NCBI GenBank assembly: GCA_003956705.1
Contig: QZCP01000092.1
Span: 62,001 to 126,000, forward strand
Length of the DNA stretch: 64,000 nucleotides
Direction of reading: 5' to 3'
Source of the DNA: Brevipalpus yothersi
Lineage: Eukaryota > Arthropoda > Arachnida > Trombidiformes > Tenuipalpidae
Shown: in pieces, positions 38,905 to 52,303 of the stretch
How positions within the stretch are numbered: position 1 is the stretch's first letter
Layout of the letters: every line of letters begins with the position of its first letter
Notes under the pieces: generated by a model
Databases searched by the model: none
Told to the model about the DNA's origin: nothing
Seen by the model: the letters and a program-made list of their open reading frames with translations, nothing else
Position numbers and translations under genes: made by a program

Positions 38905-39470
38905 CACAGAAAATAAGCAAGTGAAGAAAAAAAAGATTGTAGCAAGCTTTCGAAATTACCATGATTCATTAAATATGCTGCCTGATGGGTGCTTATATAT
39001 TCGATGGAGCGATATTTTCTCGTTCAACCGGGCTAAGAGAGGGAGAGAGAGAATGAAAAAAAGTAGATTGAAGGAGGTAAATGGATAAATCTTAACTCCA
39101 TCTCTCAGGTAGAAAAAATGTATAATATTTTCAACTGACCTTGGCTACGTAGTTGAAGATCTCGATGGAGATCTATCTTTTGGAGGGGAAAAGTTTTGCT
39201 TCTCTTGACCACAGTCCTCGACTAACGATCTATCAAAATCCATCAGATTCAAGAGGCGAGAGATGGAAAAAGCATCATGAGCGCGCGAAAAAATTCCTAG
39301 CTGGAAGTCCAGGGTAACAGTGTGAAATGGTATAAGAAAGGGAGAGAGATAAAATAGTAAACAGCAAAAGTCTATTTAAGAACATTGGGTGAATAATGAT
39401 GAAAGAAACTTGATCGTCCACGGACAAGGTTTTTGAAGCCATTTTTCACAATGTTCTTGAGTTATGAGTC

Positions 39471-39506
<36 letters not shown>

Positions 39507-40235
39507 AATTCTTCCATCTCTCACTGGCATGAACCATAGGCATCATGTATGATTTAAGTGCTTCATGTGTTCCAAAAAAACACCCTCCAGAGTAACATTT
39601 TTCCAATTTTTCTTCCCAAAATACGTATTGATCGCATCGAGAATGAAGATTTACTGGACTTTGAATTACTCAAATTCTTGAGCTGCCCATCATTTAGATA
39701 CTTGATCATCGGTTGAAGGCTAATCGTGAACATTATGATTCTGTTCTTCTCGCTCTTTCTTTCTTTCTTTCTCTTTGATCCTCTCTTCCTTCCTTCATTT
39801 TTATTCCAATTCTTCGATTTTACCCTATCAATAAGCGTGTGAAAATTTTGAAAGGAGAGGCACAACAATTTGTCTATTATTAGTTGATATTCGAAGCATA
39901 CATATATATTTCAGCTTTTTTGACGCCCAAAGTTATTTTTTCATCACCATTCAAAATGGAATGAATAATCGGAATAGCCATCATTGTTGGGTGTTAAATT
40001 GAACACAATTCTTTTTGGTCTTCTTTTTCGCCTTTCAAAATTCAAATAAATCAGAATGGACTGGACTTAAGCACATTGTACTAGTTGTGCAATATGATCG
40101 TCTAATGCTGAAATGAATCGGAACAAATCATGATAAAGCCTACCTATTCTCTGTACCTTTGAAAAATTGTCTGGGATATACTCTCAGGTGATTATGAGAC
40201 CCTCCATATTCTAACCATGTACATGCCATTTGGAT

Positions 40236-40242
<7 letters not shown>

Positions 40243-40310
<68 letters not shown>
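40243..40310. repeat. (CT)34 microsatellite
   Basis: 68 nt uninterrupted CT tract, second longest in the window. Confidence 0.97.
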
Positions 40311-40313
<3 letters not shown>

Positions 40314-41932
40314 GTTAGATAAAGAAGAAACAAAAATAACACAAAAATGGTCAACATCATTTCTAAACAATCAATTCGAATCACCTCAAGCCTATTCAAA
40401 CGCTGGTCACTCAATTTGGAATCAATTTCCATGTGAAGAAACATGAGCACTTCATTGTTATCAGAATCAATAAGTTAGATTTACATTTCTTAAGTAATCT
40501 ATCCACCGATCATTCGGTATTAGAGTGGTTTGAATTATATTCATCATTATAAGTGTCTAATTTTCATTCAATATTCGATATTCTGATTTGGAAAGTCGAA
40601 TCAAAGACACCCACAGCAAGAACAACATCGATAATAATAATTTTATCTGACCAATAGCCATCTTTACATTAGAAAACAATCGGCTTGATGCATGAGCAAG
40701 CTGCTCAAGTCTACTGGAGAGAGAAAATGAAATTCAGTGAATTTAATCGATAGTAAGCCAAATAAATCGTGATAATCCACATCTTGGACCCTTTTTCGTG
40801 GTCATTTCAAATTCTATCAGATTGGTGTGTGTATTAGTCAGATATACTTAAGTGTTTCAGAATCGCTCCTTTTTAACTAACACTTGTGTGATTCACTTTC
40901 GAGTCCATCGATAATCGATTGGCTTTCCGAATCAAATCAGCTTGTGAAAATGAATATTATAATGGACAACCTTGGCCATCATAGCTTCATGAGATTCCTT
41001 GGGTGGTAAATATTAGGCCACCTTTACTTTGAATCCATCACATACCGATCGATGCACAGTTCGCACAGTTATTCGTTCACTCTTCTAATAATTTGATAGT
41101 GATTTGCATGAATTAGCTAATTCATACCTTAAATAGCTGACACTTTTGGCTGAAAGGAATAAATCCACATTTTTTGGTGAATATATAATGATATTTACTA
41201 TTAGGTCAATAGATTTGCATCAAAACGATACTGATAATGATTTGATAAAATGTGTTGAATCGAATTATTGCATCGAAAAAAAAAATCAGTTAAGGTCGAT
41301 ATATCTATTGGTCATTCGAAGGTCATTACTTTCGATTCATGTTGATATTACACCATCAATTCCTCATTACTTCTTCTAACCACCTTAACGGTAAATAGAG
41401 AGAGAGAGAGAGAGAGAGAGTCAAATATTTAGTCAGATGTAACAAAATTTCAAATCTTAAGATACAGTTATTTTGAATTGATAATGAATTTTTCAGTTTC
41501 TCTCAGATACTCTCAAAGGTAATCACTTGCGGTATCAAATGATGAGCCATTACACAGTTGAGAAACCAAAATTTATCCCACGATTGGATAGTCATATTGT
41601 ATAAGATTGATTAATCGATATCGATGTAAATGCACACACACACACACACACTGAGAGTCATGATAATTCTGAAATTCTAATGGCCAATGAATAACATGAA
41701 ATATTCATTCGTGATTCAGTATTACGGTAAAAACTGGTTCCCTTAGAGCTGATCAGATGGTTTTTCAAAGAAAATCATTGGCCATCAGGCCAGTGGCCGC
41801 TAAAGATGATGAAGAAGAAGAAGAAGATGAAGAGTAAAAATTTTCTCCTCTCTCTCTCTTCATGGAATGGTAATCTATCCATCCAAGGGCTACTTTCAAC
41901 CACACACATAGATTGCCATTACCGCTATTTGT

Positions 41933-41935
<3 letters not shown>

Positions 41936-41972
<37 letters not shown>
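41936..41972. repeat. (GA)18 microsatellite
   Basis: 37 nt GA tract; a shorter one lies at about 41397-41420. Confidence 0.95.
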
Positions 41973-41977
<5 letters not shown>

Positions 41978-44900
41978 CGAAAAGATGATGTTTCCTGATT
42001 CACTTGTTCACTCATGAGTTTTCATTCAAAGGTTACTGAGCTTTTATGGTTGAATCTTGAATGGCCGGAAAGAGGAGAAGAAAAAGGAGGAGTGAAAGTC
42101 GATTGTAACTTCTTCTTCTTATATTCTCATTTCTTCCATCATCATCAGTGGTAACAACAACAACAACAATAACAACATGAATGGTAACTTTAAACATTTT
42201 GCCCGTTATGACCATCTTTCCTCCCTGACTGTGGGGTGAGGTGGAAGAGGAAGAAGGGGAAAAGTACAGTTATTCGTGAATACAGATGCAGATGTTACCT
42301 TACCCGGGAATAATTTTTCAGATATTTTCCACTTTAAATTCATCATTTTTCATTCACAACTTTGATACATCACAATGTATTCACCAGAGGTAAAAGGTGG
42401 GAATAAGACTGTTACTGCCAATTGCCCATGAATGATGGGAAAAATATCACCCCTCCCCCCTCCATTTTCGCTCACATCAATCGAATTCCAGTGAGATGAG
42501 AATATTTTCCCACATCCCTTCAATTTGGGTATTTGTGAGTGAGGTGCCGAGCATGATAATCGTAAATTTTCTATCCATTCAGAGGAGCCAAAAATTCCTT
42601 TTATTTTCTCTTACATCTATTTCCTCGCCCGATTTCGTCATCAAAAGAGTAAGTAAGAAAGAAAGAAAGAGAGAGTGAAAGGAAATAGAAAAGAAATCAA
42701 GTGGAAGCAATTTTTCATCTCTCTCTCTCTCTTTTTCGAATATCCAGTCATCATCATGATGATTGGAGTGGCAAAAATTATTTGGGAAAATAATTTCACT
42801 TTTCCTTTCACTGGGCAATCATTTCCTGAGGCTAGCAAAAGAGTGTTCCAAATGTTTCCGTTGATTAGATAAACTTTCAAATGTCACCGTTTTTGATGAT
42901 CTTCTCAATGCAATACCTTAATCTTGAATCCTCCTGATGACTGGATAATCATTTTTGAAATACTTTCAAACTTCTCTCTCTCTCTCTCTCATCATCACTC
43001 GAAAAATAAAACAGATTACAATCGGACCTTATTGCCGCTCTGAGAAAAAATTATCTTCTTATTGAAGCCCAAACTTTTTTCGTCAGGAGTCCTCAAAATC
43101 GATTCTATCCTTATCATTTTACAGTCAATATTTGGTAAAAATTTGAGCGATGAGCAATAGTAGCAATAGCATTAGTATAAGTTGTAGTGGAAGAGAGAGA
43201 GATAAAAAGAAAATTTGTAAGCCTCTAAAATAGGGCTATTTAAATGGAAATTATCTGACCATTGAAAGCACTCATTCTTGAGATAAATTTCGATTTGTTG
43301 ATATGCACGCTAGAGTTGACAAAAGGATAGAAGAAAAATTTAAAAGATGGCGAGAGAGAGAGAGAGCGAAAGCTACCGGATAGTAGAGAGGGTCCTTTTG
43401 GTCATTTTGGGCTGATGAATATTCAAGCAATATTCAACGGACTTTGACCGTAAGTTGATTGCAATTGCCTGGTAAACAAAAGATAGATAGAAAGAGAGAT
43501 GGAAATGATGGAGTTGACCTACAGGAATCGAATATGCCTTTAAACGTTACAATACGGAACATATTGCTGACTATTTTGTATGGAGATACTCATCGGTGGT
43601 CACAGTCAAAATGACAATAATTCGGTTCCTTTTTTTCGGCAATTTTTTCTTTCTTCGGGTATTCAAATTTAAATCACGTTACACACACAAACCGTACAGT
43701 GTACAGGTTATGTGTGTGTATGTGTGTGAAATTTGTTTTCTCTCTTCTCGATACGCTTGACGTTATTTGAATATTGATTTTTTGAATTGGAAGGAAAAAA
43801 AATTTTTATTACCATCATTTTGTGGTGTAACTTTTAAATGTTGACATATGCATACATAATACTTCGTATCATACAAGTATCATGTTTTATCGTATTCTTT
43901 TTCTCTTCTTTTTTAATTTCTACCACGACCACTACTACTACTTCCGGTCATAATAAAATCAAAATATGAAGAAAAATTGATACTCACGAATAGTCAAAAT
44001 TGTTTCATTTTGTGTGTCAATTTAAATATTTTCACCATACTGTATATACACACACTCACACACTCACATTCATATCAAAGTCAAATTTTTCCAATCTATC
44101 TCTCCTTCTCTCTCTTTCTCAGAATTTCTGGCACCATTCTACATGTATATTCACCCACGTTCCATCAAGATGTTATTCGAAAAATTAAGCACCCAAAACT
44201 CCCACCATCAATACTGGTACACCACTTGAATGTATGTGTGTATAGAGACACAACAGCATTCCAATGTTCCAAAAGTTCCAAACGAAACCTCACCCAAAAG
44301 AAAAATTAAGAAGATAGAGGTGAAAATCAAACAAAAAATCAAATTAAAACTGATACTCATCGAACAGTGTGGTCATGTGTATTATATACGGCCCACAACT
44401 CAGAACACTTATACGTATACACTGGACATACATTCATATACACTTGAATTTGCTTAACCCCTTAGCTTGTTGATGAGTTTTGCTACTTAACTGTCCAAAT
44501 TTAAGTGGTTTTCAAGTGGAAATAAGAATATTTATTTCCAGAATAATGATGATAATCATCATCATTCACGATTATGCATATACATGTTAGTATATATATA
44601 TCTATATATTACAGTCACCGGCAAAAAAAAGAGGAGGCCTATCTTATGTACATTCTGGGAAAAAGGAATACATTTGCTCCAATTAACCTGAATATCAGGA
44701 CACTTTACATCATCATCTCAGACACACACACACACACGCATCCACACACAAACTATCATCCCGTCAACACTTGATCGTCAAACTATCTTAATTTGCCACC
44801 TCAAAACATCCGAGACCAATCTGTTACCGTTATTTTATGTGCACCATGTAGATGTATTGGAAGCGTGCTCCATGTCAGTTAATCAAAAGTTTCTGATCCA

Positions 44901-45805
44901 TCCAGAATGAATGGTGCGAAATGTTTCGATGATGGGCTGAGAAAAAGGTTTGGGCTCAAAATTTCGAGAGTACAAAAGTACCGTTTCAGATACTCTCTCT
45001 CTCTCTCTCTTCTCAGAACTTCATGTCATCTTGATGGAATCTTCTTCCACTTTATTGGAATAGATCCACTAACACACACACACACACATACATCAGAAAA
45101 TAATAGACTGACGTGAGGACACCCTTGCTCTACATATTGAACTGATGGGCAAAATTCGAAAAGCATGCAGGGCACTTTCTGGAATGGATGATATATACAC
45201 ACATATATACTGTTTCTGACTGGTTAGCCTATTGAAAGCGGAGGAAAACTTTGTCGAAGAGTCTCTCTTCATGATGGTCTTCGAGGCCTCTCCAGGAGAA
45301 CATCAAAATTTTAATGTAATAGGAGCATGAATGCAATTTGGACATTTTTGACATGTTTTTGGCCCAAAAATTAGCTCAAACGATTTGTGTGTGTGAGTTA
45401 AATAAAAAGGGTAACTTATTTTAGCATTCTAGCATATTTTGAACATCAAGAACACCGACTAGCACATCAGTATGATGTGTGTGTGAACACTTTTCAGACC
45501 ATAAAATTTGAGATCACTTTGTTGGTCTCAATATTCAATCGTGATCGCAGCAATTGTGAGAGCACACACTCATGGAACAATATTCCATCGATAGATATTC
45601 TGTGGATTCAGCAAAAATTCCATCCTCTCTCAACCATACATGTATTAATACCTTGAAAAATGTGCTCGGAAAAATTTTGCCGCTCTTGCAACAGAAGATG
45701 ATGCCCTCTTGAAACTATCGTCAAGTTTTTTCCACTCTCTCATGTGGGTCCATGGTATTGGTCACCAGTTGGTCAAGTTATAGAACATAATTAGAGTGAC
45801 AAGGG

Positions 45806-45806
45806 C

Positions 45807-45843
<37 letters not shown>
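45806..45843. repeat. GA microsatellite, one interruption
   Basis: About 38 nt GA tract broken once by AAA. Confidence 0.93.
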
Positions 45844-45844
<1 letters not shown>

Positions 45845-46582
45845 GTCTACACACTCTGTCATTGTCCTCATTTTGGCTCAATTTCAGGTTCAACGTTACC
45901 GATGGACAAGTGCTTGTGTCTAGTGGTATCATGCTACTAATACCATGTACCGTGCACATAATATGTGAAATAATCATTTTGACTCTAATTAATGTATGCA
46001 AGCAAGCAAGCAAGAGAGAGAAAGAGAAAGAAATGATGACAGATAAGAAGCGGTAGTTGAGGGGACACTTGTTATTGTGGTGACCGGACAGAGAGTTTAT
46101 TGACTTGCGAGTGGTTTTGTTTTGCCAATAGTATGTGGTAAAAGTTTCATCATAAGCCTTGTTCAACTGGTGAATTGGAATTTTATGAATACTCGAGAAA
46201 ATAGCTGGAGAAGAAAAGGATTATTGTTTCATTACAGTAAATTTTGGGAAATGTTGCATAAAGTATGAAAAGGGACGGAAAACGGTCCCATTTTTTGTCA
46301 CATTCCATAGAGTGGAATATTCTCATATTTCATTCATAATAATGATTGTAATTATAATAATATGATCAGAGTAGAGGGTGAGAGAGAGAGAGAGAGAAAG
46401 TTCCTTGCTTCGGTAGCACGTTGGCTCTCTCAAAAATAGCATACCTGATAGTATATACACATGAAACTGGTAGTACAGATCCCCCTTTAAACAGGACCTT
46501 ATATGAGATGACCGTGAATACCTGAGGCCATTCATTCTGTGTTCCCACTCCCTTGTTGCCTGTTTTTTGTATCTCTTTTCTT

Positions 46583-46588
<6 letters not shown>

Positions 46589-46654
<66 letters not shown>
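46589..46654. repeat. (CT)33 microsatellite
   Basis: 66 nt uninterrupted CT tract. Confidence 0.97.
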
Positions 46655-46657
<3 letters not shown>

Positions 46658-47825
46658 ATCATTGACATTGGAAGTGATGATGAGAATAATAATAACGAGC
46701 CACTTTCTCTCTCTCTCCATCCGTTTCTCACTCTATTAAGATGAAAGCCCATTGAGAAAGCGAGCTTTCAAATTTTTTCCAATGAATGAATGAATGAATG
46801 AAAGAGAGAGACATTTACTTTTCAAATCGCATTCTGCACCATGTTGAGATTTGAAAGAGTGATTTTATTCTCCTTTCTGTTCAGATGAATATACATATAC
46901 ACACCACAAACTCTTTCTCATTTCAATCTGCCTACCATTTTAACATTCCTCGGTATCGTTTTGGAATGTGTGTATAATGCACATAGTACTCCGATAGAAG
47001 ATCCAGATCAGAATAATGAGGGAGAGAGAAAGAATAAAAATAAGATGCTGATGAAAGTGAAGAAGATTGAGAATGTGAAGAAAGAGTAAGCTTATATAAA
47101 AGAGAATTTTCTCAAGAATGACGATTCCACTCCATCATACACCATGTACGTCCACATACTACATCAATTGACTGGGAATACAAAAGTAAAAGTGTAAGTA
47201 TAAAGAGTGAAGTAAAGTGAAAAAATATTCACCACAAGTACTATTAAGTGAACCTTTTTTCTTTACTTTTCTTGTTACCTGATATTGACTTTCTTATGAA
47301 AATACTATCAAAATAGTGATAAAATCGAAAGAAAGTTTTTGGCTTTACTTGGCACATTCGCACGCGGCAGATCATTGTCATTGAGGAGAGGAAAAAAACC
47401 ATCACTTCACTTGTGAATGAATCGAAACGAAGCTAATCGATTAGAAGAAAGTATCAGTTTAAATGTGATTGTGCATTCTTTTGGCTCGATCCAAGTTTGT
47501 CCAGAACGACATCTTCAGGTGTGCTGAGAACAAAACAAAACACAAACAAAAAAAATAAGATCAAGTTAATGTCCAATTATATCGACATTTGTGGCTAAAT
47601 TTCGAATCAAGTGTCATTGATTTTTTGAGTCCTCTTTGAATCGATCATCTTGGACAATCTGATTCCATGAAATCTTGATACATCTTCAGGGAAGATATAC
47701 TGTCATATTGAGGTACACACACAAAATTTTGCAATATTTTACTTTTTGTTCAATATCAGCCAATCAATCAGTCTGATTATCAAGCTTTCGTCGAGTTCTA
47801 TGAACTCATCAAACACAATCTATTC

Positions 47826-47827
<2 letters not shown>

Positions 47828-47857
<30 letters not shown>
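47828..47857. repeat. (GA)n microsatellite
   Basis: About 30 nt GA tract. Confidence 0.95.
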
Positions 47858-47861
<4 letters not shown>

Positions 47862-48414
47862 CCAATGACCAGTAGAGGCGAGCAGAGGAAGAAAGAACAA
47901 AATTTTTCTCAACTATTTAGAAGAAGAACAAGATCTAATTTTTGTATCGGACATTACAAATCTTTTAAAGAAAAATGATCACCATCCAGCAAGAAGGATG
48001 AAAGATGAGGAGAAAGTTTTGCTCTCTCCATCCTCTTGGCCATGGGCAATTTTCACTTTCAAAGATGACCAAACGAGATAGATTGCACTAATACTCTGTG
48101 ATTGCTTTCAATTCTTCTTCTTGATCACAAAATATATATCTGCGTTCCTCAATCACTCTTTGATGGAATATCAAGAGAGAAAGAGAGAGAGAGAGAAATT
48201 TCTCCATCCTCGTCCTCCCTCTCATCATGATGATGATCATTCTTATCCGTTTTTCCTCGGTATTTCTCCTTTATCCCTTATCGATCGAATGGCTACATTC
48301 TTTTTCTTATATATATCATCTTCTTGTTCAACTGGTTCCACTTCTCTCATCACCCAAAAAATCATGTTCAACAAGATGAAGAGCAAAAAAGAGCAACATA
48401 CAGAGCGAAAGAAG

Positions 48415-48416
<2 letters not shown>

Positions 48417-48459
<43 letters not shown>
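48417..48459. repeat. (AG)21 microsatellite
   Basis: 43 nt AG tract; a 45 nt GA tract in the same orientation begins about 350 nt further on. Confidence 0.97.
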
Positions 48460-48463
<4 letters not shown>

Positions 48464-48810
48464 GAGAGTGAAAATTGTGAATACATTTTTCTCTCTCTCT
48501 TCGGACTTTTTGATGCGGGCAAACTGGTAGGATTGTGGCCTAACCTGCCAACCAGGCCATGAATTTCGGGATCCCCAAAGCGTTCACCCTATTATCTGGA
48601 CTCAATGTTCATCCACATGATCATCATAAAACTTCAAATCTCTCTCTCTCGCCCAGTTGTAGATGAGTTGAATGGGATCAGCACATAATATTCAACAGCC
48701 TTCATATTATCAGAATATCCGCATGATACTCGGATGAGTGTGAGTAGAGAGAAAGAGCAAAATTTTTCGTGATGAACATGGATCCATACCGATACACATG
48801 CGGGCACATC

Positions 48811-48814
<4 letters not shown>

Positions 48815-48859
<45 letters not shown>
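48815..48859. repeat. (GA)22 microsatellite
   Basis: 45 nt uninterrupted GA tract. Confidence 0.97.
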
Positions 48860-48860
<1 letters not shown>

Positions 48861-50867
48861 AATAGGATATCAGAATTTGAATGTGTTGTATATACCAGTA
48901 GGTTTCCAGGCATTTTTTTCGCTAAATTCTCTGACAAAATTTTGGTTCGGTATCAATCGTGATCGATGCCACGACTTTGGTCTGAGATTGTTTCCTTCTT
49001 CACCCAACGATTCATTGTAACCAATTCACGGAAGAAGGCAACTCTCAGATTATCATGAAGGAAGAAAAAAGAGAGAGAGAAAGAGAGGGATCATCGATTG
49101 AAATGATGTTCATCTTGATGGAGTTTTATCATCTTTTTTACCATCAAAATTGAATGATATCTCAAAAGCCTTCTCCCACTGATCCAACCGTTTATCCTCT
49201 TTCTCTCTCAAGGAAGATCAAAGCTCTACCCACTTCACACTTGCTCTCTTCTCTTCGGACATTGTCCACATACAAGAGTAACATGTACACAATAGAGTGA
49301 TGGTTCCTTATCCTCTGATGTATCTCCATGCCCATCCCATTGAATAGGGTGGTTTGATGTGTGTATGCATATGTCCGATCACTTTTGATCTGATACTTTT
49401 CTTTTCTTTTTCTCTCTCTCTTTCTCATTCTCTTCCTTCTCTCATCACTTTGACCACCAACAATCACACCAGGTAAATTGTGAGGCTTGAATCACTACAT
49501 GTCCAGCTCACTTGATCCACGTAATAGATAGAGTCAAACAAGCAAACTAAAATGGCCATTGTAACTGGACGGCTTAGTATTGATCAGAATCTGATGTATC
49601 GTTTGTCTATCACTTGAGGTGAGAGAGAGAGAGAGAGAGAGAGATCGCTTTCACTTTCTTTTTTGCTGCCCGCAAAAGAAAGTGGACCTCAAAGAAATGT
49701 GGCCAAAAGTTGAAGATGATGATAACAATCTATGAACTGCTCGGACCAGTCTGTATTGAATCGTGAGTTGGATGATTCTTTTGCCTTTTTTGTCCAAATT
49801 TTGTTTATGTATGTACTTAAGATGAGAGAGAGAGAGATCGAAGATACCGTTATATTGATGAGATGAGAAGATGGTGAAGAGAAGAGAGCCAAGATGTAGA
49901 GTGAAAGTGTATTCTCAATGGGATCGATCTGTACTTATCTTCTTCCTCTTCTTCTTCTTGTTCATGATGAGAAAGTGAAAAATTTTCTCTCTCCTCGCGG
50001 CTGACATGGAAGACCGAATTCTGGTTCAATTTTTTGGTGTCCAAAAATGGTGTCTCTCACAAAAAGCGAAATCTTCTCTCTTTTTTCTTTCTTTCTTTCT
50101 TTCTCTCTCTCTCTCTCTCATCTGATTAAATCTTCTGTTACAGATCATTTGATCTCCTTTTCGTGTGATCAGCCAAAAAATCATTAGTAATACTAACGAT
50201 ATCTGGCAAATGAACGTTATTTCTTTCTTTTTCACACACTTTTTTTCCTCTTCATCCTGACACTCATTCAAATCAACACACACATATACATGTATGTAAA
50301 GTATTCATAGATCCAACTGTTTTAACTGTCTTTCTCTCTCTCTTTCCCAAAAACGTGACAACAAAACGAATTGAAAGTGAGAGATTCTTGATTTCCTCCT
50401 CCACCAAATGGATAGATTGAATATTAACTTGATCGTGGTTTGAGTAGATAGTTAAAGGAGAGAGAGAGAGAGAAAGAAAGAACCGTTAACTGGACACTTG
50501 TATCAAAGAAAAATGGCCAAGAATCGATGGAATTCGATTCACGAATCACTTCAGGGAGCTGACAGAATAACTTTGCAGCAACCTTTGCTACTCTTGCTGA
50601 TTTTTTTTCGGAAAAATATTTCCAACCCAATAAAAATTTTTTCGCTCTCTCTTTCTCTCCCTCTTTTTCGATTATCATGGCTATACTCATGAAAATACAG
50701 CGAAAAATATGGACGAAGAGAACAAAAAATCATAGAGTAACAACAATCATTGTTTAATGCAAGGTAAATATTCCGCAAGCAATACAGCATAATAAGGATG
50801 ATGATATGCATGTCCAATCAAGCTGGCAGATAAGTGAATAATTTCAAGAACATTCTCCAATCTGTCG

Positions 50868-50869
<2 letters not shown>

Positions 50870-50930
<61 letters not shown>
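50870..50930. repeat. (CA)30 microsatellite
   Basis: About 60 nt uninterrupted CA tract, the only long CA/TG tract in the window, lying 340 nt upstream of the tRNA gene. Confidence 0.98.
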
Positions 50931-50931
<1 letters not shown>

Positions 50932-51270
50932 CACACGCACAAGAATGAAGTAGTAGCTAATGGGCAATGTTTCCAATTTAGAATGCGAATGTCGAGGATA
51001 CACAATAATACAATAATACAAGATGATAAAATTTTCTCTCATATCAATGTTACCCACTCTGAGAGCGAAAGAGAGAGAGAAGAAAAAATCATTCTATTAG
51101 ATGCATCTATTCACAATATAATATTTGATCTATCCAGGCCTTCAGCAAGGTTACTTGGTGATATCGAAAGTAGAATATATCAGTTCAAAATGTATGAAAC
51201 TTTTTCATCCTGTCCGTTTCGAATCAAATTAATCATCTATTCTGTAATTAAAAGAAGGGGGGGAGAAGCA

Positions 51271-51342
51271 GCGTCAGTGGTATAGCGGTTAGCATAGTTG
51301 CCTTCCAAGCAATTGACCCGGGTTCGACTCCCGGCTGACGCA
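51271..51342 (+). tRNA. tRNA-Gly (anticodon UCC)
   Basis: 72 nt without encoded CCA. The acceptor stem GCGTCAG pairs perfectly with CTGACGC, with discriminator A at 51342. The anticodon stem GTTGC/GCAAT closes a 7 nt loop with UCC at 51304-51306, reading GGA. The T arm is CCGGG-TTCGACT-CCCGG, which includes the B box GGTTCGACTCC, and the D-arm region carries the A box. There is no intron. A run of six T at 51347-51352 serves as Pol III terminator. The sequence closely follows the metazoan tRNA-Gly-UCC consensus, so it is probably functional. Confidence 0.97.
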
Positions 51343-51346
51343 CCAA

Positions 51347-51352
51347 TTTTTT
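51347..51352 (+). terminator. Pol III terminator (T6)
   Basis: Six T on the non-template strand starting 5 nt after the tRNA end. Confidence 0.85.
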
Positions 51353-52264
51353 GGAAATTTTCCACCAAAAATTTGTCACAAATCTATTGCCATAGTTGAT
51401 CATGATGATCAATTGAATGATGAATCGGAAAAGTTACGGAGAAGCACATAAAGCGCATGTGATTGTTTGACTGTTTTTGGGAATCAAACTCTCGATATAT
51501 GAGATGGCAAATTTTTATCATCATTCGATTGTGTACGAGTGAGTGAGTGAATACATTCATAATGATAGGAAGGCGCGATTTGCAAGGTGAAAAATATAAA
51601 ATTGAATAAATGAGTGAGTGTTTGTTTGGGTTTTATTATTGAGGTGTCAGCCTAAATGTGAACATACCACACACACACACACACACATGTGTATATCCGA
51701 GTTATCTAATATTTATTCAATTTGCATGAAATAAGAAAGAAATATTTTAATTTCCACTCATCATCCAGCATCATCACACTATCCATCAAGTCATCATTTT
51801 TCGTCCTCTCTTTCTCTCTCTCTACCGTTCTTCTATCATGAAGATGTAGGCGAATAGAATGAGAGGGAAGAATGCCAGAAGAATGTGGAAAGAGAGAAAG
51901 AGAGAGAAAAAAATTCCTTTCTCATTCTAATTCATCATCATCGCTTATTTTGAATCCAATAGAATCAAAATAAGTGGCCAAGAGCTTCCTTCGCTTTCAC
52001 CCTGCTAATGATGATAATAAATTTTTTCCAAAAGCCAAGTTTGGTTAAATAAGGTAACTTGCTTTGGACGTAACACATGACAAGGACAATCTTCTGATTC
52101 CAACCAAACTTCTCTCTCTCTTTCATGCAAAAGTTACTCTGATATATTGCGAGAGAAAAAGAAAGTAAGAAAGTAAGAGAGAGAGAGAGAGAAGTTGAGA
52201 ATGAGAAAAGTCTCCCAAGACTTGGGTGTAACAGATAAAACAGTGAACCTTCAAGCATTTTTTC

Positions 52265-52303
<39 letters not shown>

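Larger units (their letters stand above)
28548..51270. other. 23 kb stretch without a recognisable gene
   Basis: Neither strand shows a reading frame with a family signature or a chain of exons that I can support. From about 31 kb onward the sequence is crowded with GA/CT tracts, shorter TG/CA tracts and GAT/CAT trinucleotide stretches; 28.5-31 kb is plainer. It could be intergenic regulatory DNA, introns of a gene whose exons I missed, or hold noncoding RNA. Long-looking reading frames here mostly translate the microsatellites (Arg-Glu or Ser-Leu repeats). Confidence 0.5.
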
